Part shown: in pieces, positions 8,322 to 15,156 of the stretch
Layout: each line of letters starts with the position of its first letter
How positions within the stretch are numbered: the first letter of the stretch is position 1
Assembly (NCBI RefSeq): GCF_947500655.1
Contig: NZ_CANMSK010000001.1
Location: forward strand, 372,001-436,000
DNA length: 64,000 nt
Direction: 5' to 3'
From: an uncultured Psychrosphaera sp.
GTDB lineage: Bacteria; Pseudomonadota; Gammaproteobacteria; Enterobacterales; Alteromonadaceae
Position numbers and translations under genes: made by a program
The notes under the pieces: generated by a model
Databases searched by the model: none
Seen by the model: only the letters and a program-made list of their open reading frames with translations
Told to the model about the DNA's origin: nothing

Positions 8322-8831
8322 ATGAAATTATTAATAATCATGATCAGCTTCATATTTAGTTTTAATGCACTTGGGGATACTAATAAAATGAGCTTAAAAC
8401 AAATTGTAGAAAATGATAAATGGACTGTAGCTGAAGGATATTTAGGTGAAGATAAAATGTTTCTTCGATATAGACATGAAATCAAGCATTCAACTGATGT
8501 TTCAAAATATCCTAAAGCGATTCATGTCTTCTGGAAATATGAACCTAATGATAGTGGAATGCCATCTGCAGAAGTCAATAAAGATATGGGTGTGTTTGAA
8601 GAGCACTTGGTAAATGCTTTAGAGGTCGATATGTCAGGTGTTATAACGGCGATTATAACTAAAGAAGGCTCTCGTCATTGGCTTTTTTACTCTAAAGATA
8701 CAAATACTTTTGCATCTAAACTTCAATCTATACCGCATAAAAATAGCGCATACCCGATTGAAATTGAAGCTAATAATGATAATGAGTGGAAAGATTATTT
8801 TGAGAATATGTACATACCTCCGCGCACCTAA
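8322..8831 (+). CDS. secreted DUF695-domain protein (cassette gene)
   Basis: 169 residues with an N-terminal signal peptide (MKLLIIMISFIFSFNALG). The rest matches the DUF695 pattern: 'KAIHVFWKYEPNDSGMPSAE', an acidic 'FEEHLVNALE', 'TKEGSRHWLFYSKD' and a final 'NDNEWKDYFENM'. The function of DUF695 is unknown; a periplasmic location is predicted here. The gene is bounded by GTTAGGTG at 8309-8316 and its perfect reverse complement CACCTAAC at 8825-8832, which overlaps the stop codon region. This is the arrangement of an integron gene cassette (R' at the start, R'' at the end). AGGTG of the core can also act as the ribosome-binding site, 5 nt before the ATG. Confidence 0.8.
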   Translation: MKLLIIMISFIFSFNALGDTNKMSLKQIVENDKWTVAEGYLGEDKMFLRYRHEIKHSTDVSKYPKAIHVFWKYEPNDSGMPSAEVNKDMGVFEEHLVNALEVDMSGVITAIITKEGSRHWLFYSKDTNTFASKLQSIPHKNSAYPIEIEANNDNEWKDYFENMYIPPRT

Positions 8832-8837
8832 CAAGAG

Positions 8838-9090
8838 ATAACATGGACACCCACTTTAATTTGCTACAACATTGAAGTCAATTTGAGTTCAGCTCAAGAT
8901 TTTGCTTTTATTATTGGAAGAAGGAAGCATTCGAATGATTGTTTTTTTAAGTGATTAACTTACGATTCGTAGGCTCTTTATTCAAATTAAATATTTTACT
9001 GATTTATATATTTTTTTGTGGGGATAGGTCAGACTCTGACCCATTTTATTCTTTAATTTAACCCTGCTCCCTTTTGACCCCTTTTACTTC
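8838..9090 (+). repeat. ~235-bp dispersed repeat B, copy 2
   Basis: Begins TAACATGGACACCCACTTTA directly after the R''-like end of the DUF695 cassette and runs through the GGTCAGACTCTGACC palindrome. Nearly identical to 6545-6780, which implies recent duplication or transposition. It would interrupt or extend the attC side of this cassette. Confidence 0.85.
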
Positions 9091-9542
9091 TTCACCTCAA
9101 TCTTATTACTACTTATACAATTGATTTTGCCTTTAGGTTTATTCTCACATAGCTCTGCAGACAAAAAATACCCATCTTCATTTTGAAGATCATAATACAA
9201 TTCAATTGCATTTTTAAAAAACACTTTACCTTTAAATTCGTTGAAATCTAAAACGGATTTATTCTCAAATTTACATTTTGCATTAATGTGTGATTCTAAA
9301 GGTATTGAAATTCCTTTTAAATTTGATATTAATAAATTTAAGTCCCCCACACTAGACAGACAAAAGTTATAATTTACTTTTGTTAAAGAATAGGATTCAT
9401 TGAGCAGTAAAATATGAATTTCATCACCATGCTGGCTTACTCTTAAAGTACTAGCATTTATATTACAAACCCAAAATAGAGCGAAAATCACAACTGATTT
9501 ATTTAAAATTTTATTTAGTAGCAATGTAATTGGGTTTTCCAT
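9084..9542 (-). CDS. secreted hypothetical protein
   Basis: About 152 residues from the ATG at 9542 (MENPITLLLNKILNK), which gives a signal-peptide-like hydrophobic segment (VVIFALFWVCNINA) ending before 'STLRV'. The mature part has several cysteines (FCLSS, CKFEN, ELCENKP, INCISS) and beta-strand-like alternation. No family is recognised. It runs against the direction of the cassette genes and overlaps the end of repeat B, so it is probably an unrelated insertion or a reversed cassette gene. Confidence 0.5.
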   Translation of the reverse strand: MENPITLLLNKILNKSVVIFALFWVCNINASTLRVSQHGDEIHILLLNESYSLTKVNYNFCLSSVGDLNLLISNLKGISIPLESHINAKCKFENKSVLDFNEFKGKVFFKNAIELYYDLQNEDGYFLSAELCENKPKGKINCISSNKIEVKK

Positions 9543-9666
9543 ATATATTGTTAACTTTCCAATAGTTATCATAAGTTAAATACTCCATTGTATTATTAAT
9601 TTCTGTAATATTATTTGTTAATCCAGAAGTAAATTAACATTGCCATCCACCTTAAATTAAGTCAAT

Positions 9667-9742
9667 AAAACGGGTCAGGCTTATTTTAAATCTGTCACTC
9701 ATGGCTCGTTTATGTAATGGCTCGTTTTCTCCAGAAATAACG
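9667..9742 (+). repeat. partial 215-bp repeat (5' part only)
   Basis: Matches the first ~75 bp of the repeat (AAAACGGGTCAGGCTTATTT to CTCGTTTTCTCCAGAAA) and then breaks off into unrelated sequence (GGGGATATCCATCTTAATTT), just before the next full copy starts at 9766. Confidence 0.8.
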
Positions 9743-9765
9743 GGGATATCCATCTTAATTTGGAT

Positions 9766-9980
9766 AAAACGGGTCAGGGTTATTTTAAACCTGTCACTCA
9801 TGGCTCGATTATGTAATGGCTCGTTTTCTCCAAAACAAAAAAACGTTTGTTTATGAATAAATCTGCTGCTAAGTTATTACTGTTCTTATAATTTATAATA
9901 AACAAAAAGTTTACTAGCGGAATTAATCCACCTGCGGATAACTTCCTTTAACAGGAATTCGCGCTATTACGCTGTTAGGT
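9766..9980 (+). repeat. 215-bp cassette repeat, copy B
   Basis: Full copy from AAAACGGGTCAGGGTTATTT to the core GTTAGGT (9974-9980). The 3' hairpin arms are CTAGCGGAATT and AATTCGCGCTA. Followed by a gene start at 9990. Confidence 0.88.
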
Positions 9981-9989
9981 GTAACCAAA

Positions 9990-10382
9990 ATGAGAGTATT
10001 GAGCGTAATTTTATTTTTCTCAATTAGCTTCTTGGCAAAGGCTGAGAATGTTCCATGCTGGATGAACCCAGATACTATTCCTGAAATAACACAGGTTGCG
10101 GTGCTCAAAACTCATTTATTACCAATAAACCTAGATGCACCTGAAAATGATTTAAAAGTAAGAATCTCCCATAAAGATTTTCGATTCATAGCAATTGGAG
10201 GCTTTGGTGTCGAATATCCAGGACTTAAAAATAAGGAGCTATTGTGCACTCATGGGTTTCGCTTTATCACTGGCACCTCTGATGGTCTAGAAAGTAAAGA
10301 ACACGGTGAACTCACACATGCCTTTAAGGTATATGCTAAAAAGTACAACATGAAAATGGAGGGGATCATTGGTGGAAAGTAA
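9990..10382 (+). CDS. secreted hypothetical protein (cassette gene)
   Basis: 130 residues with a signal peptide (MRVLSVILFFSISFLAKA). The mature part begins ENVPCWMNPDTIPE and contains 'HKDFRFIAIGGFGVEYPGL' and 'LLCTHGFRFITGTSDG'. I recognise no family, but the two cysteines (CWM, LLCTHG) suggest a periplasmic disulfide. The cassette boundaries are exceptionally clear: GTTAGGTGT at 9974-9982 before the ATG and the exact reverse complement ACACCTAAC at 10384-10392, two bases after the stop codon. AGGTG in the core is positioned as a ribosome-binding site. Confidence 0.7.
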   Translation: MRVLSVILFFSISFLAKAENVPCWMNPDTIPEITQVAVLKTHLLPINLDAPENDLKVRISHKDFRFIAIGGFGVEYPGLKNKELLCTHGFRFITGTSDGLESKEHGELTHAFKVYAKKYNMKMEGIIGGK

Positions 10383-10383
10383 A

Positions 10384-10466
10384 ACACCTAACACATATGA
10401 ACCTTCTCCCGTCAAATAAGCAATAACATCTTTTTTAGCTGCCGTTAGGCAGCTAATTTTTATTGT
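10384..10466 (+). other. attC-like segment with terminator hairpin
   Basis: R''-like ACACCTAAC at 10384-10392, then a ~77-bp body almost identical (two substitutions) to the reverse complement of 59650-59727 in the second array. It includes the perfect stem-loop TAGCTGCC-GTTA-GGCAGCTA (10436-10455) followed by ATTTTTATT. The hairpin loop carries GTTAGGC, an R'-like core, and the hairpin plus T-run would also work as an intrinsic terminator in either direction. Confidence 0.65.
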
Positions 10467-10472
10467 AATAAT

Positions 10473-10685
10473 AAAACTGGTCAGGGTTATTTTAAACCTG
10501 TCACTCATGGCTCGATTATGTAATGGCTCGTTTTCTCCAAAACAAAAAACGTTTGTTTATGCATAAATCTGCTGCTAAGTTATTACTGTTCTTATAATTT
10601 ATAATAAATAAAAATTTACTAGCGGAATTAAACAACCTGTGAAGAACTTCCTTTAACAGGAATTCGTGCTAATAAGCTGTTATAT
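10473..10685 (+). repeat. 215-bp cassette repeat, copy C
   Basis: Full copy ending in the core GTTATAT (10679-10685). No gene follows: only ~21 bp (GCTTCTCGGAGGTTATGAAAT) separate it from copy D, so this junction is empty. A ribosome-binding-site-like CGGAGG lies in that remnant. Confidence 0.85.
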
Positions 10686-10706
10686 GCTTCTCGGAGGTTA
10701 TGAAAT

Positions 10707-10908
10707 AAAACGGGTCAGGGTTATTTTAAATCTGTCACTCATGGCTCGAATATGTAATGGCTCGTTTTCTCCAAAACAAAAAACGTTTGTTTATACATAA
10801 ATCTGCTGTTAAGTTATTAGTATTATTAAATAAAAAGTTTACTAGCGGAATTAATCCACCTGCGGATAACGTCCTTTAACAGGAATTCGCTCTAATAAGC
10901 TGTTATGT
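10707..10908 (+). repeat. 215-bp cassette repeat, copy D
   Basis: Slightly shorter full copy: the AT-rich stretch before TTTACTAGCGG is reduced. Ends in the core GTTATGT (10902-10908), with the ATG of the next gene 6 bp further on. Confidence 0.85.
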
Positions 10909-10914
10909 TTTTAA

Positions 10915-11394
10915 ATGAAATTTAGAGGTAGTTTAGTGAAAATAGTAAAAGGTGAAGTAAATCAAGTTCAAATATCTAATGTTGTTGAAACTGAAGGTGC
11001 TAAAGATAATCAAAAACAGGTGACGTATCATGTCCATAAATTCATGTTAAATGGGACTATGTACACTTTTAAAAAAGCAGGTGCAGCTTTAAATATATCT
11101 AATGGCAATGAGATTTCGTTAGCTGTAGGAGTTTTAGGTGGCGTATCAAAAATATACAACCATTCATCAAATGAGTTTTCACACCACAATCCTGCTGTCA
11201 CCGTGTATAGGTTTGCTTTAATTATGGCTTTTGTATTATTTGGCTGGCATTTGGCTGCTTCTAAGTTGTTTTATAAGTTTGCACCAACCGATTTTCACAA
11301 CCTTCCGATCCTTACTCTAGTAATTGTAATATGTTTAGGTGCTTACCAAGTAGTAAGAAATTTTCAAATATATAGCAAGCTCAAAACAAAATAA
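10915..11394 (+). CDS. two-TM hypothetical membrane protein (cassette gene)
   Basis: 159 residues. Residues 1-90 are soluble and strand-rich, with an OB-like pattern 'GSLVKIVKGEVNQVQISNVV' and 'SNGNEISLAVGVLGG'. Two membrane segments follow, 'FALIMAFVLFGWHLAA' and 'LPILTLVIVICLGAYQVV', with a short basic C-terminus. No named family is recognised. The start lies 13 bp after the first base of the core site GTTATGT, with no clear Shine-Dalgarno sequence. The end (AAAACAAAATAAAAC) runs directly into the next 215-bp repeat, whose first A residues overlap the TAA stop, and loosely resembles the complement of the start junction. Confidence 0.65.
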   Translation: MKFRGSLVKIVKGEVNQVQISNVVETEGAKDNQKQVTYHVHKFMLNGTMYTFKKAGAALNISNGNEISLAVGVLGGVSKIYNHSSNEFSHHNPAVTVYRFALIMAFVLFGWHLAASKLFYKFAPTDFHNLPILTLVIVICLGAYQVVRNFQIYSKLKTK

Positions 11395-11599
11395 AACGGG
11401 TCAGGGTTATTTTAAATCTTTCAGTCATGGCTCGATTATGTAACGGCTCATTTTCTTCAAAACACAAACCGTTTGTTTATGCATAAATCTGCTGCTAAGT
11501 TATTACTGTTCTTATAATTTATAAGAAACTTATTAGTGGAGTAAAGCCATCTGTGGCTAAATTCCTTTAACAGGAATTCGCTCTAATAAGCTGTTATGT
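11393..11599 (+). repeat. 215-bp cassette repeat, copy E
   Basis: Full copy, starting inside the stop codon of the preceding gene and ending in the core GTTATGT (11593-11599). Arms of the 3' hairpin are CTTATTAGTGGAGT and AATTCGCTCTAATAAG. Confidence 0.85.
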
Positions 11600-11606
11600 T
11601 TCAAGG

Positions 11607-11897
11607 ATGATGATGAGTCGAGTTTCAACAAAAGAGTTATATTTTATTGGAGTTGTAGGCGCTCCATACTATATTTTTGCTGTGGTGCTAGCTTCAGTGT
11701 TAGCAGATTATAGTAGTTTAGGTTTTTTGATTCTTTTGCCTCTTTGGTTTATCTACGACCGAATTTCACAACCTACCTATATTAACAACGTCGTAAACGG
11801 TAGTTGCAGTAAGTATAAATACACATTAATATCAATAACCTATCAGTTTATATTTATCTTTTTAATCACAATTATTATTGGTGCAATTGAAACATAG
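11607..11897 (+). CDS. small membrane protein (cassette gene)
   Basis: 96 residues, starting at one of three consecutive ATG codons after AAGGA (the ribosome-binding site favours the second or third). There are three hydrophobic segments: 'YFIGVVGAPYYIFAVVLASVLA', 'LGFLILLPLWFIYD' and 'LISITYQFIFIFLITIIIGAI'. No family is recognised. The start junction GTTATGTTTCAA (11593-11604) is mirrored at the gene end by TTGAAACATA (11887-11896) and TAAC (11900-11903), that is, the reverse complement split by three bases and overlapping the stop codon. This supports an integron cassette. Confidence 0.6.
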   Translation: MMMSRVSTKELYFIGVVGAPYYIFAVVLASVLADYSSLGFLILLPLWFIYDRISQPTYINNVVNGSCSKYKYTLISITYQFIFIFLITIIIGAIET

Positions 11898-11961
11898 AAT
11901 AACAAAGCCCCCTTCTTTATTTTCTTCAATTAAATAACATGGACATGCTCAAGAATTTATT

Positions 11962-12327
11962 ATGTTTAAAAAGACTGTAAAAGATAAAGATTACATACCC
12001 AACTATATCCCTACTAAAAAGCGAATAGAGAGGTTGATTCTAATTATTGTTCTTTTGGCTTACGGTGGATATGGGTTATTTAAAGGTGAGCTTTATTTAG
12101 CTTATGGCCGTGGGGATGTCACTCTCTATGGGAATGCTATCTATATTGCATTTTCTGCTCTTGTAGTTGCTGTTGCTTATTTAGCGCTAGGCATTGTTGA
12201 TCATTACGATAAACGTAACAATGAACATGTTTATCGTCGCTTTGAAGCCATTTTAAAAGGACTTGCGGTTTTAATTTTGTTAACTGCAATATTTGTAAAT
12301 TATATTCACACAATTGAATTACAGTAA
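11962..12327 (+). CDS. three-TM hypothetical protein
   Basis: 121 residues: a basic N-terminus, then membrane segments near residues 24-42 (RLILIIVLLAYGGYGLF), 57-80 (AIYIAFSALVVAVAYLALGIV) and 99-118 (LKGLAVLILLTAIFVNYI). The loop 'DHYDKRNNEHVYRRFE' is cytoplasmic by the positive-inside rule. No family is recognised. It follows the previous small membrane gene by 64 bp without a 215-bp repeat between them. The ATG sits in TTATTATGTTT, which resembles but does not match the core sites. Confidence 0.55.
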   Translation: MFKKTVKDKDYIPNYIPTKKRIERLILIIVLLAYGGYGLFKGELYLAYGRGDVTLYGNAIYIAFSALVVAVAYLALGIVDHYDKRNNEHVYRRFEAILKGLAVLILLTAIFVNYIHTIELQ

Positions 12328-12468
12328 GAAGGTATATGTTGTGGATTTCAAGTTACGTTTAAATAATTACATTGTAATCAATGACGCCAGACTTTGACCA
12401 GGAAATTTGAGAAAAGTATTATTGTATAAATAGGAACTGATGTAGTTGTTTTAGGTCAGAATAAAAAT

Positions 12469-12501
12469 AAAAAACCTATTAGAGTCAGTTAATAGGTTTT
12501 T
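12469..12501. terminator. bidirectional terminator hairpin
   Basis: Arms AAAAACCTATTA and TAATAGGTTTTT around GAGTCAGT, with T-runs on both sides. It separates the plus-strand membrane gene from the minus-strand small peptide gene. The rest of 12328-12588 shows no gene. Confidence 0.75.
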
Positions 12502-12588
12502 AAATTGTATAAGTCTATTTTCTATTGATAATAAAAATAGGCTTAACTAGATATAATAATTAATCATAACAAGTTTACAGTTAAGATA

Positions 12589-12744
12589 TTATTTTTCTTC
12601 ACAAAATACTCTACAGTATTCGTTCATACCCATCATACACTTAAGTTGGGCTGACATTGAGCATTGATTATTTGCTAAAGCACTAAAGGTTGCAGTTAAA
12701 GATAAAACCAAAGCGATAGTAATTGCTTTTTTATTTTTTTTCAT
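12589..12744 (-). CDS. small secreted cysteine-rich peptide
   Basis: 51 residues from the ATG at 12744 (ribosome-binding site AAGGA, 10 nt spacing). The signal peptide is MKKNKKAITIALVLSLTATF with a predicted cut after SALA. The mature peptide of ~27 residues has four cysteines (NNQCSMSAQLKCMMGMNEYC, then RVFCEEK), enough for two disulfides. It could be a periplasmic structural peptide, an immunity or toxin-like peptide, or a remnant; nothing in the neighbourhood decides. It lies between two parts of the cassette array, in reverse orientation. Confidence 0.5.
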   Translation of the reverse strand: MKKNKKAITIALVLSLTATFSALANNQCSMSAQLKCMMGMNEYCRVFCEEK

Positions 12745-12892
12745 TATTAATATTCCTTCATTGATCCTCAAATTTATAAACTTACCGCCTGAGGCTTACG
12801 GTCTTAATAAAATACACTCGACTTTTTTATTCACCAAACAAATAAATTTCACCAATTGCATTAATTTAATTAACCTAAAATTATGAAATAAT

Positions 12893-13114
12893 AAAACGGG
12901 TCAAATAAAACCGTTCAGGGTTATTTTAAACCTGTCACTCATGGCTCGATTATGTAATGGCTCGTTTTCTCCAAAACAAAAAACGTTTGTTTATGCATAA
13001 ATCTGCTGCTAAGTTATTACTGTTCTTATAATTTATAATAAAGTTTATTAGTGGAATAAAACCACCTGTGGATAACTTCCTTTAACAGGAATTCGCGCTA
13101 ATAAGCTGTTATGT
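12893..13114 (+). repeat. 215-bp cassette repeat, copy F
   Basis: Full copy with a duplicated start (AAAACGGGTCAAATAAAACC before GTTCAGGG), ending in the core GTTATGT (13108-13114). Hairpin arms TTTATTAGTGGAAT and ATTCGCGCTAATAA. Confidence 0.88.
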
Positions 13115-13130
13115 TGCTGAGGAAGCAGTA

Positions 13131-13496
13131 TTGAAAGTTTGTATATTAATCCTAATTTCGCTGTATTCTTCTAGTGCCTTAGCATGTTTTTCACCACCGC
13201 CAGGCTTAGTAGAGGAACATGAGTTTCAAGCTAAAACTTTTTTTATCGTTGCACTCTTATTTCTAACTATGTCTATCTTGCTGCGTTTTTTATCAAATAG
13301 AAAAAGGATTTGGGTTCCACTCTTATTTATAACTACCTTTACCTATTGGCCAGCATATATTTGGCATTGGGGACATGCCTACTCTGGCGCTTGTGGTATG
13401 CCAGAAATTGTTTTAGCATTCCAAATATTAGCCAGTGGTTTTGCGGTATTATTTACCTACGAAGTATGGCACTTTTATAAAGCTAAACGCGAATAA
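13131..13496 (+). CDS. secreted/membrane hypothetical protein (cassette gene)
   Basis: 121 residues, starting at TTG with a strong ribosome-binding site (GAGGAAG, 5 nt upstream). Signal peptide MKVCILILISLYSSSALA, then 'CFSPPPGLVEEHEF' and two or three membrane segments ('FFIVALLFLTMSILLRF', 'WVPLLFITTFTYWPAYIWHW', 'IVLAFQILASGFAVLFTY'). The cysteine just after the signal peptide could instead make it a lipoprotein. No family is recognised. It follows the core site GTTATGTTGC by about 13 bp. The sequence after the stop (AATAATAACGTGGACACCC) resembles the junctions seen after the DUF695 cassette. Confidence 0.55.
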   Translation: MKVCILILISLYSSSALACFSPPPGLVEEHEFQAKTFFIVALLFLTMSILLRFLSNRKRIWVPLLFITTFTYWPAYIWHWGHAYSGACGMPEIVLAFQILASGFAVLFTYEVWHFYKAKRE

Positions 13497-13694
13497 TAAC
13501 GTGGACACCCACTCTAATTAACCAAAATATTAAAGCCTAGATTCAGGTTGAATTTTAAAAATTACTATTACTGGCAATTAGTTAACGACTCTGGTAAAAA
13601 TAAGTAATTCTGAAATGTGATCGATGGATTGGTAGAAAAACGTTCAATTCGCTCTCTATAAATATGTTATATAATTAAAAAAGGCTTTACGAAA

Positions 13695-14078
13695 ATGATT
13701 AAAAATAAAGTTTTCATTCTTGTTCTATTGAGTACACTGACCGGTTGTCAGTCGACCTCTAACCACACTAAAAGTGTTCCGCCAACCATAGCTAATGCAG
13801 TTGAAAATAGAACTGAAATAAAACCGATTATTCATATAGAAGCAATGTATCCCAAAGATGCTATGGCGAAGAATATAGAAGGCTATTGCCGAGTTTCTTT
13901 TGACATAAAACTGAACGAACCTAGTAAACCTCATAACATCAAAATTTTAGAATGCTCACCTAAAGGTGTATTTGAAAATAGCTGTACTAATTCAGTAGAG
14001 AAATGGCTTTTTGTCGCCAAGAACACTTCTGAATCTCCAACAGGCCTTATTACAACCTGTAAATTCAAACTAGGTTAA
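13695..14078 (+). CDS. TonB C-terminal-like lipoprotein
   Basis: 127 residues. Signal peptide and lipobox: MIKNKVFILVLLSTLTGC. Residues ~45-125 follow the TonB C-terminal fold: 'YPKDAMAKNIEGYCRVSFDI', 'HNIKILECSPKGVFENSCTNSVEKWLF', 'TTCKFKLG'. Small lipoproteins with a lone TonB_C domain are common in Colwelliaceae; they lack the membrane anchor and proline-rich spacer of true TonB, so energy transduction is doubtful. A related gene lies at 38742 on the other strand. No cassette-type core precedes this gene, although the truncated repeat G starts 12 bp after its stop. Confidence 0.75.
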   Translation: MIKNKVFILVLLSTLTGCQSTSNHTKSVPPTIANAVENRTEIKPIIHIEAMYPKDAMAKNIEGYCRVSFDIKLNEPSKPHNIKILECSPKGVFENSCTNSVEKWLFVAKNTSESPTGLITTCKFKLG

Positions 14079-14089
14079 AAATTATATAT

Positions 14090-14260
14090 AAAACGGGTCA
14101 TATAAAACGGGTCAGGGTTATTTTAAATCTACTCATGGCTCGCTTATTTAACGGCTCGTTTTCTCCAAAACAAAAAACGTTTGTTTATGAATAAATCAGC
14201 TGCTAGGTTATTAGCATTATAAGAAACAAAAATTTATTAGCGGAATAAAGCCACCACTGG
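14090..14260 (+). repeat. 215-bp cassette repeat, copy G (3' truncated)
   Basis: Begins with a duplicated AAAACGGGTCATATAAAACG, keeps the octamer and hairpin regions and the TTTATTAGCGGAATAAAGCC arm, but stops at CACTGG without the second arm or core site. It marks the end of the array. Confidence 0.8.
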
Positions 14261-14303
14261 ATGAATAACCAACCAATTGGAGCCCCCTTTTATTCCTTTA
14301 TTT

Positions 14304-14711
14304 TTAACCTTTCGTTGTTATCGAAAAATTCTGAATACTTGACTCTTTATTTTTATAAAGGACAACTACTAAATCTATTTCTACATTTTTTCCAAGCTTG
14401 ATATTATACCAATACCTTTTGTGACCTAGTATCATATGTGCCAAATTAGAAACATCCCTAATATAATCAATAGTAACATCGCTTTTATCAATTCGTTTAA
14501 GAACGGCTTCAGCTCTTTGATAGGCGGTTTTCGTCGACTTTTGCTCCAAAATTAAATATTCAAGATAGCTCTTCACATCTGTAGTGCCCATTACAAGAGC
14601 AAAGCTTACGATTTTGCCATCGCTTTTACTAGGTGAACTGTAATATTGATACCCCACACTTAAACCTAAAGTACTTAGTAATAATACTAAAGCAATTGAA
14701 TAACGTCTCAT
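14304..14711 (-). CDS. hypothetical protein with N-terminal membrane anchor
   Basis: 135 residues. An N-terminal hydrophobic segment (MRRYSIALVLLLSTLGLSVG) acts as anchor or uncleaved signal. The mature region is mixed alpha/beta ('TDVKSYLEYLILEQKSTKTA', 'GKNVEIDLVVVLYKNKE'). No family is recognised. It faces the plus-strand array and ends ~45 bp after the truncated repeat. An in-frame-overlapping reading frame upstream (14708-14902) could be a remnant of a partner gene. Confidence 0.5.
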   Translation of the reverse strand: MRRYSIALVLLLSTLGLSVGYQYYSSPSKSDGKIVSFALVMGTTDVKSYLEYLILEQKSTKTAYQRAEAVLKRIDKSDVTIDYIRDVSNLAHMILGHKRYWYNIKLGKNVEIDLVVVLYKNKESSIQNFSITTKG

Positions 14712-14886
14712 TGCTTATAAACCTCAAATAAATTTTCATCTGTCCTGATGGTATCACGTCGAATCAATAAGGTTAGAACACTTGATTTATGAAAACTAAT
14801 CATAAAAATGCTAGCTGAGGTTGGAATCAAACGGTTACCAATGGTGATATAGTAAGGAAAACAGTCAATTAAATGGGGGATATAAT

Positions 14887-15156
14887 ATGAACAAAGAAAC
14901 AATTATTGATGAAGTGATTGATGCATTTTTAGACGCTGGATTTGTAAAAGAAGCGGACAGGTTAACTAGTTTCAAACTTAAGCTATTATCTGATGATCCA
15001 CAAGAAAGAGCCAAAGCGTGCAAAAATATAACAGGGTTCTGTCAACTTAAAGTATGGGGCGATCTGGCTGTCCATAATAAAGGTCAAATATATGGAACAG
15101 TTAATGAGTGGAATGCAGCTTTGACACAACTATCTAGTTTTTCAAAGAAAGCGTAA
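14887..15156 (+). CDS. small cytosolic hypothetical protein
   Basis: 89 residues from an ATG preceded by GGGGGAT at good spacing. Soluble and mostly helical: MNKETIIDEVIDAFLDAGFV, then 'DDPQERAKACKNITGFCQLKVWGD' and 'YGTVNEWNAALTQLSSF'. The size and composition resemble small immunity-type or antitoxin-like proteins, but I see no recognisable family and make no functional claim. Isolated gene. Confidence 0.5.
   Translation: MNKETIIDEVIDAFLDAGFVKEADRLTSFKLKLLSDDPQERAKACKNITGFCQLKVWGDLAVHNKGQIYGTVNEWNAALTQLSSFSKKA

Noticed and set aside
13695..14078. True TonB energy transducer
   Set aside because: Only the C-terminal fold is present behind a lipobox; there is no membrane anchor, spacer or ExbBD genes.
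8101..14260. CRISPR array
   Set aside because: The repeats are ~215 bp with gene-sized spacing, not 20-50-bp repeats with uniform spacers, and no cas genes are present.
8101..14260. Treating the whole 215-bp repeat as a standard attC site
   Set aside because: Only the last ~75 bp folds into an attC-like hairpin before the GTT core, and a convincing R'' is not found at the expected place in the repeat, so I call it cassette-associated instead.
14708..14902. 64-residue minus-strand frame overlapping the gene at 14304 by four bases
   Set aside because: The ATGA-like overlap suggested an operon, but no ribosome-binding site or protein-like N-terminus is seen, and it overlaps the start of the better supported plus-strand gene at 14887.
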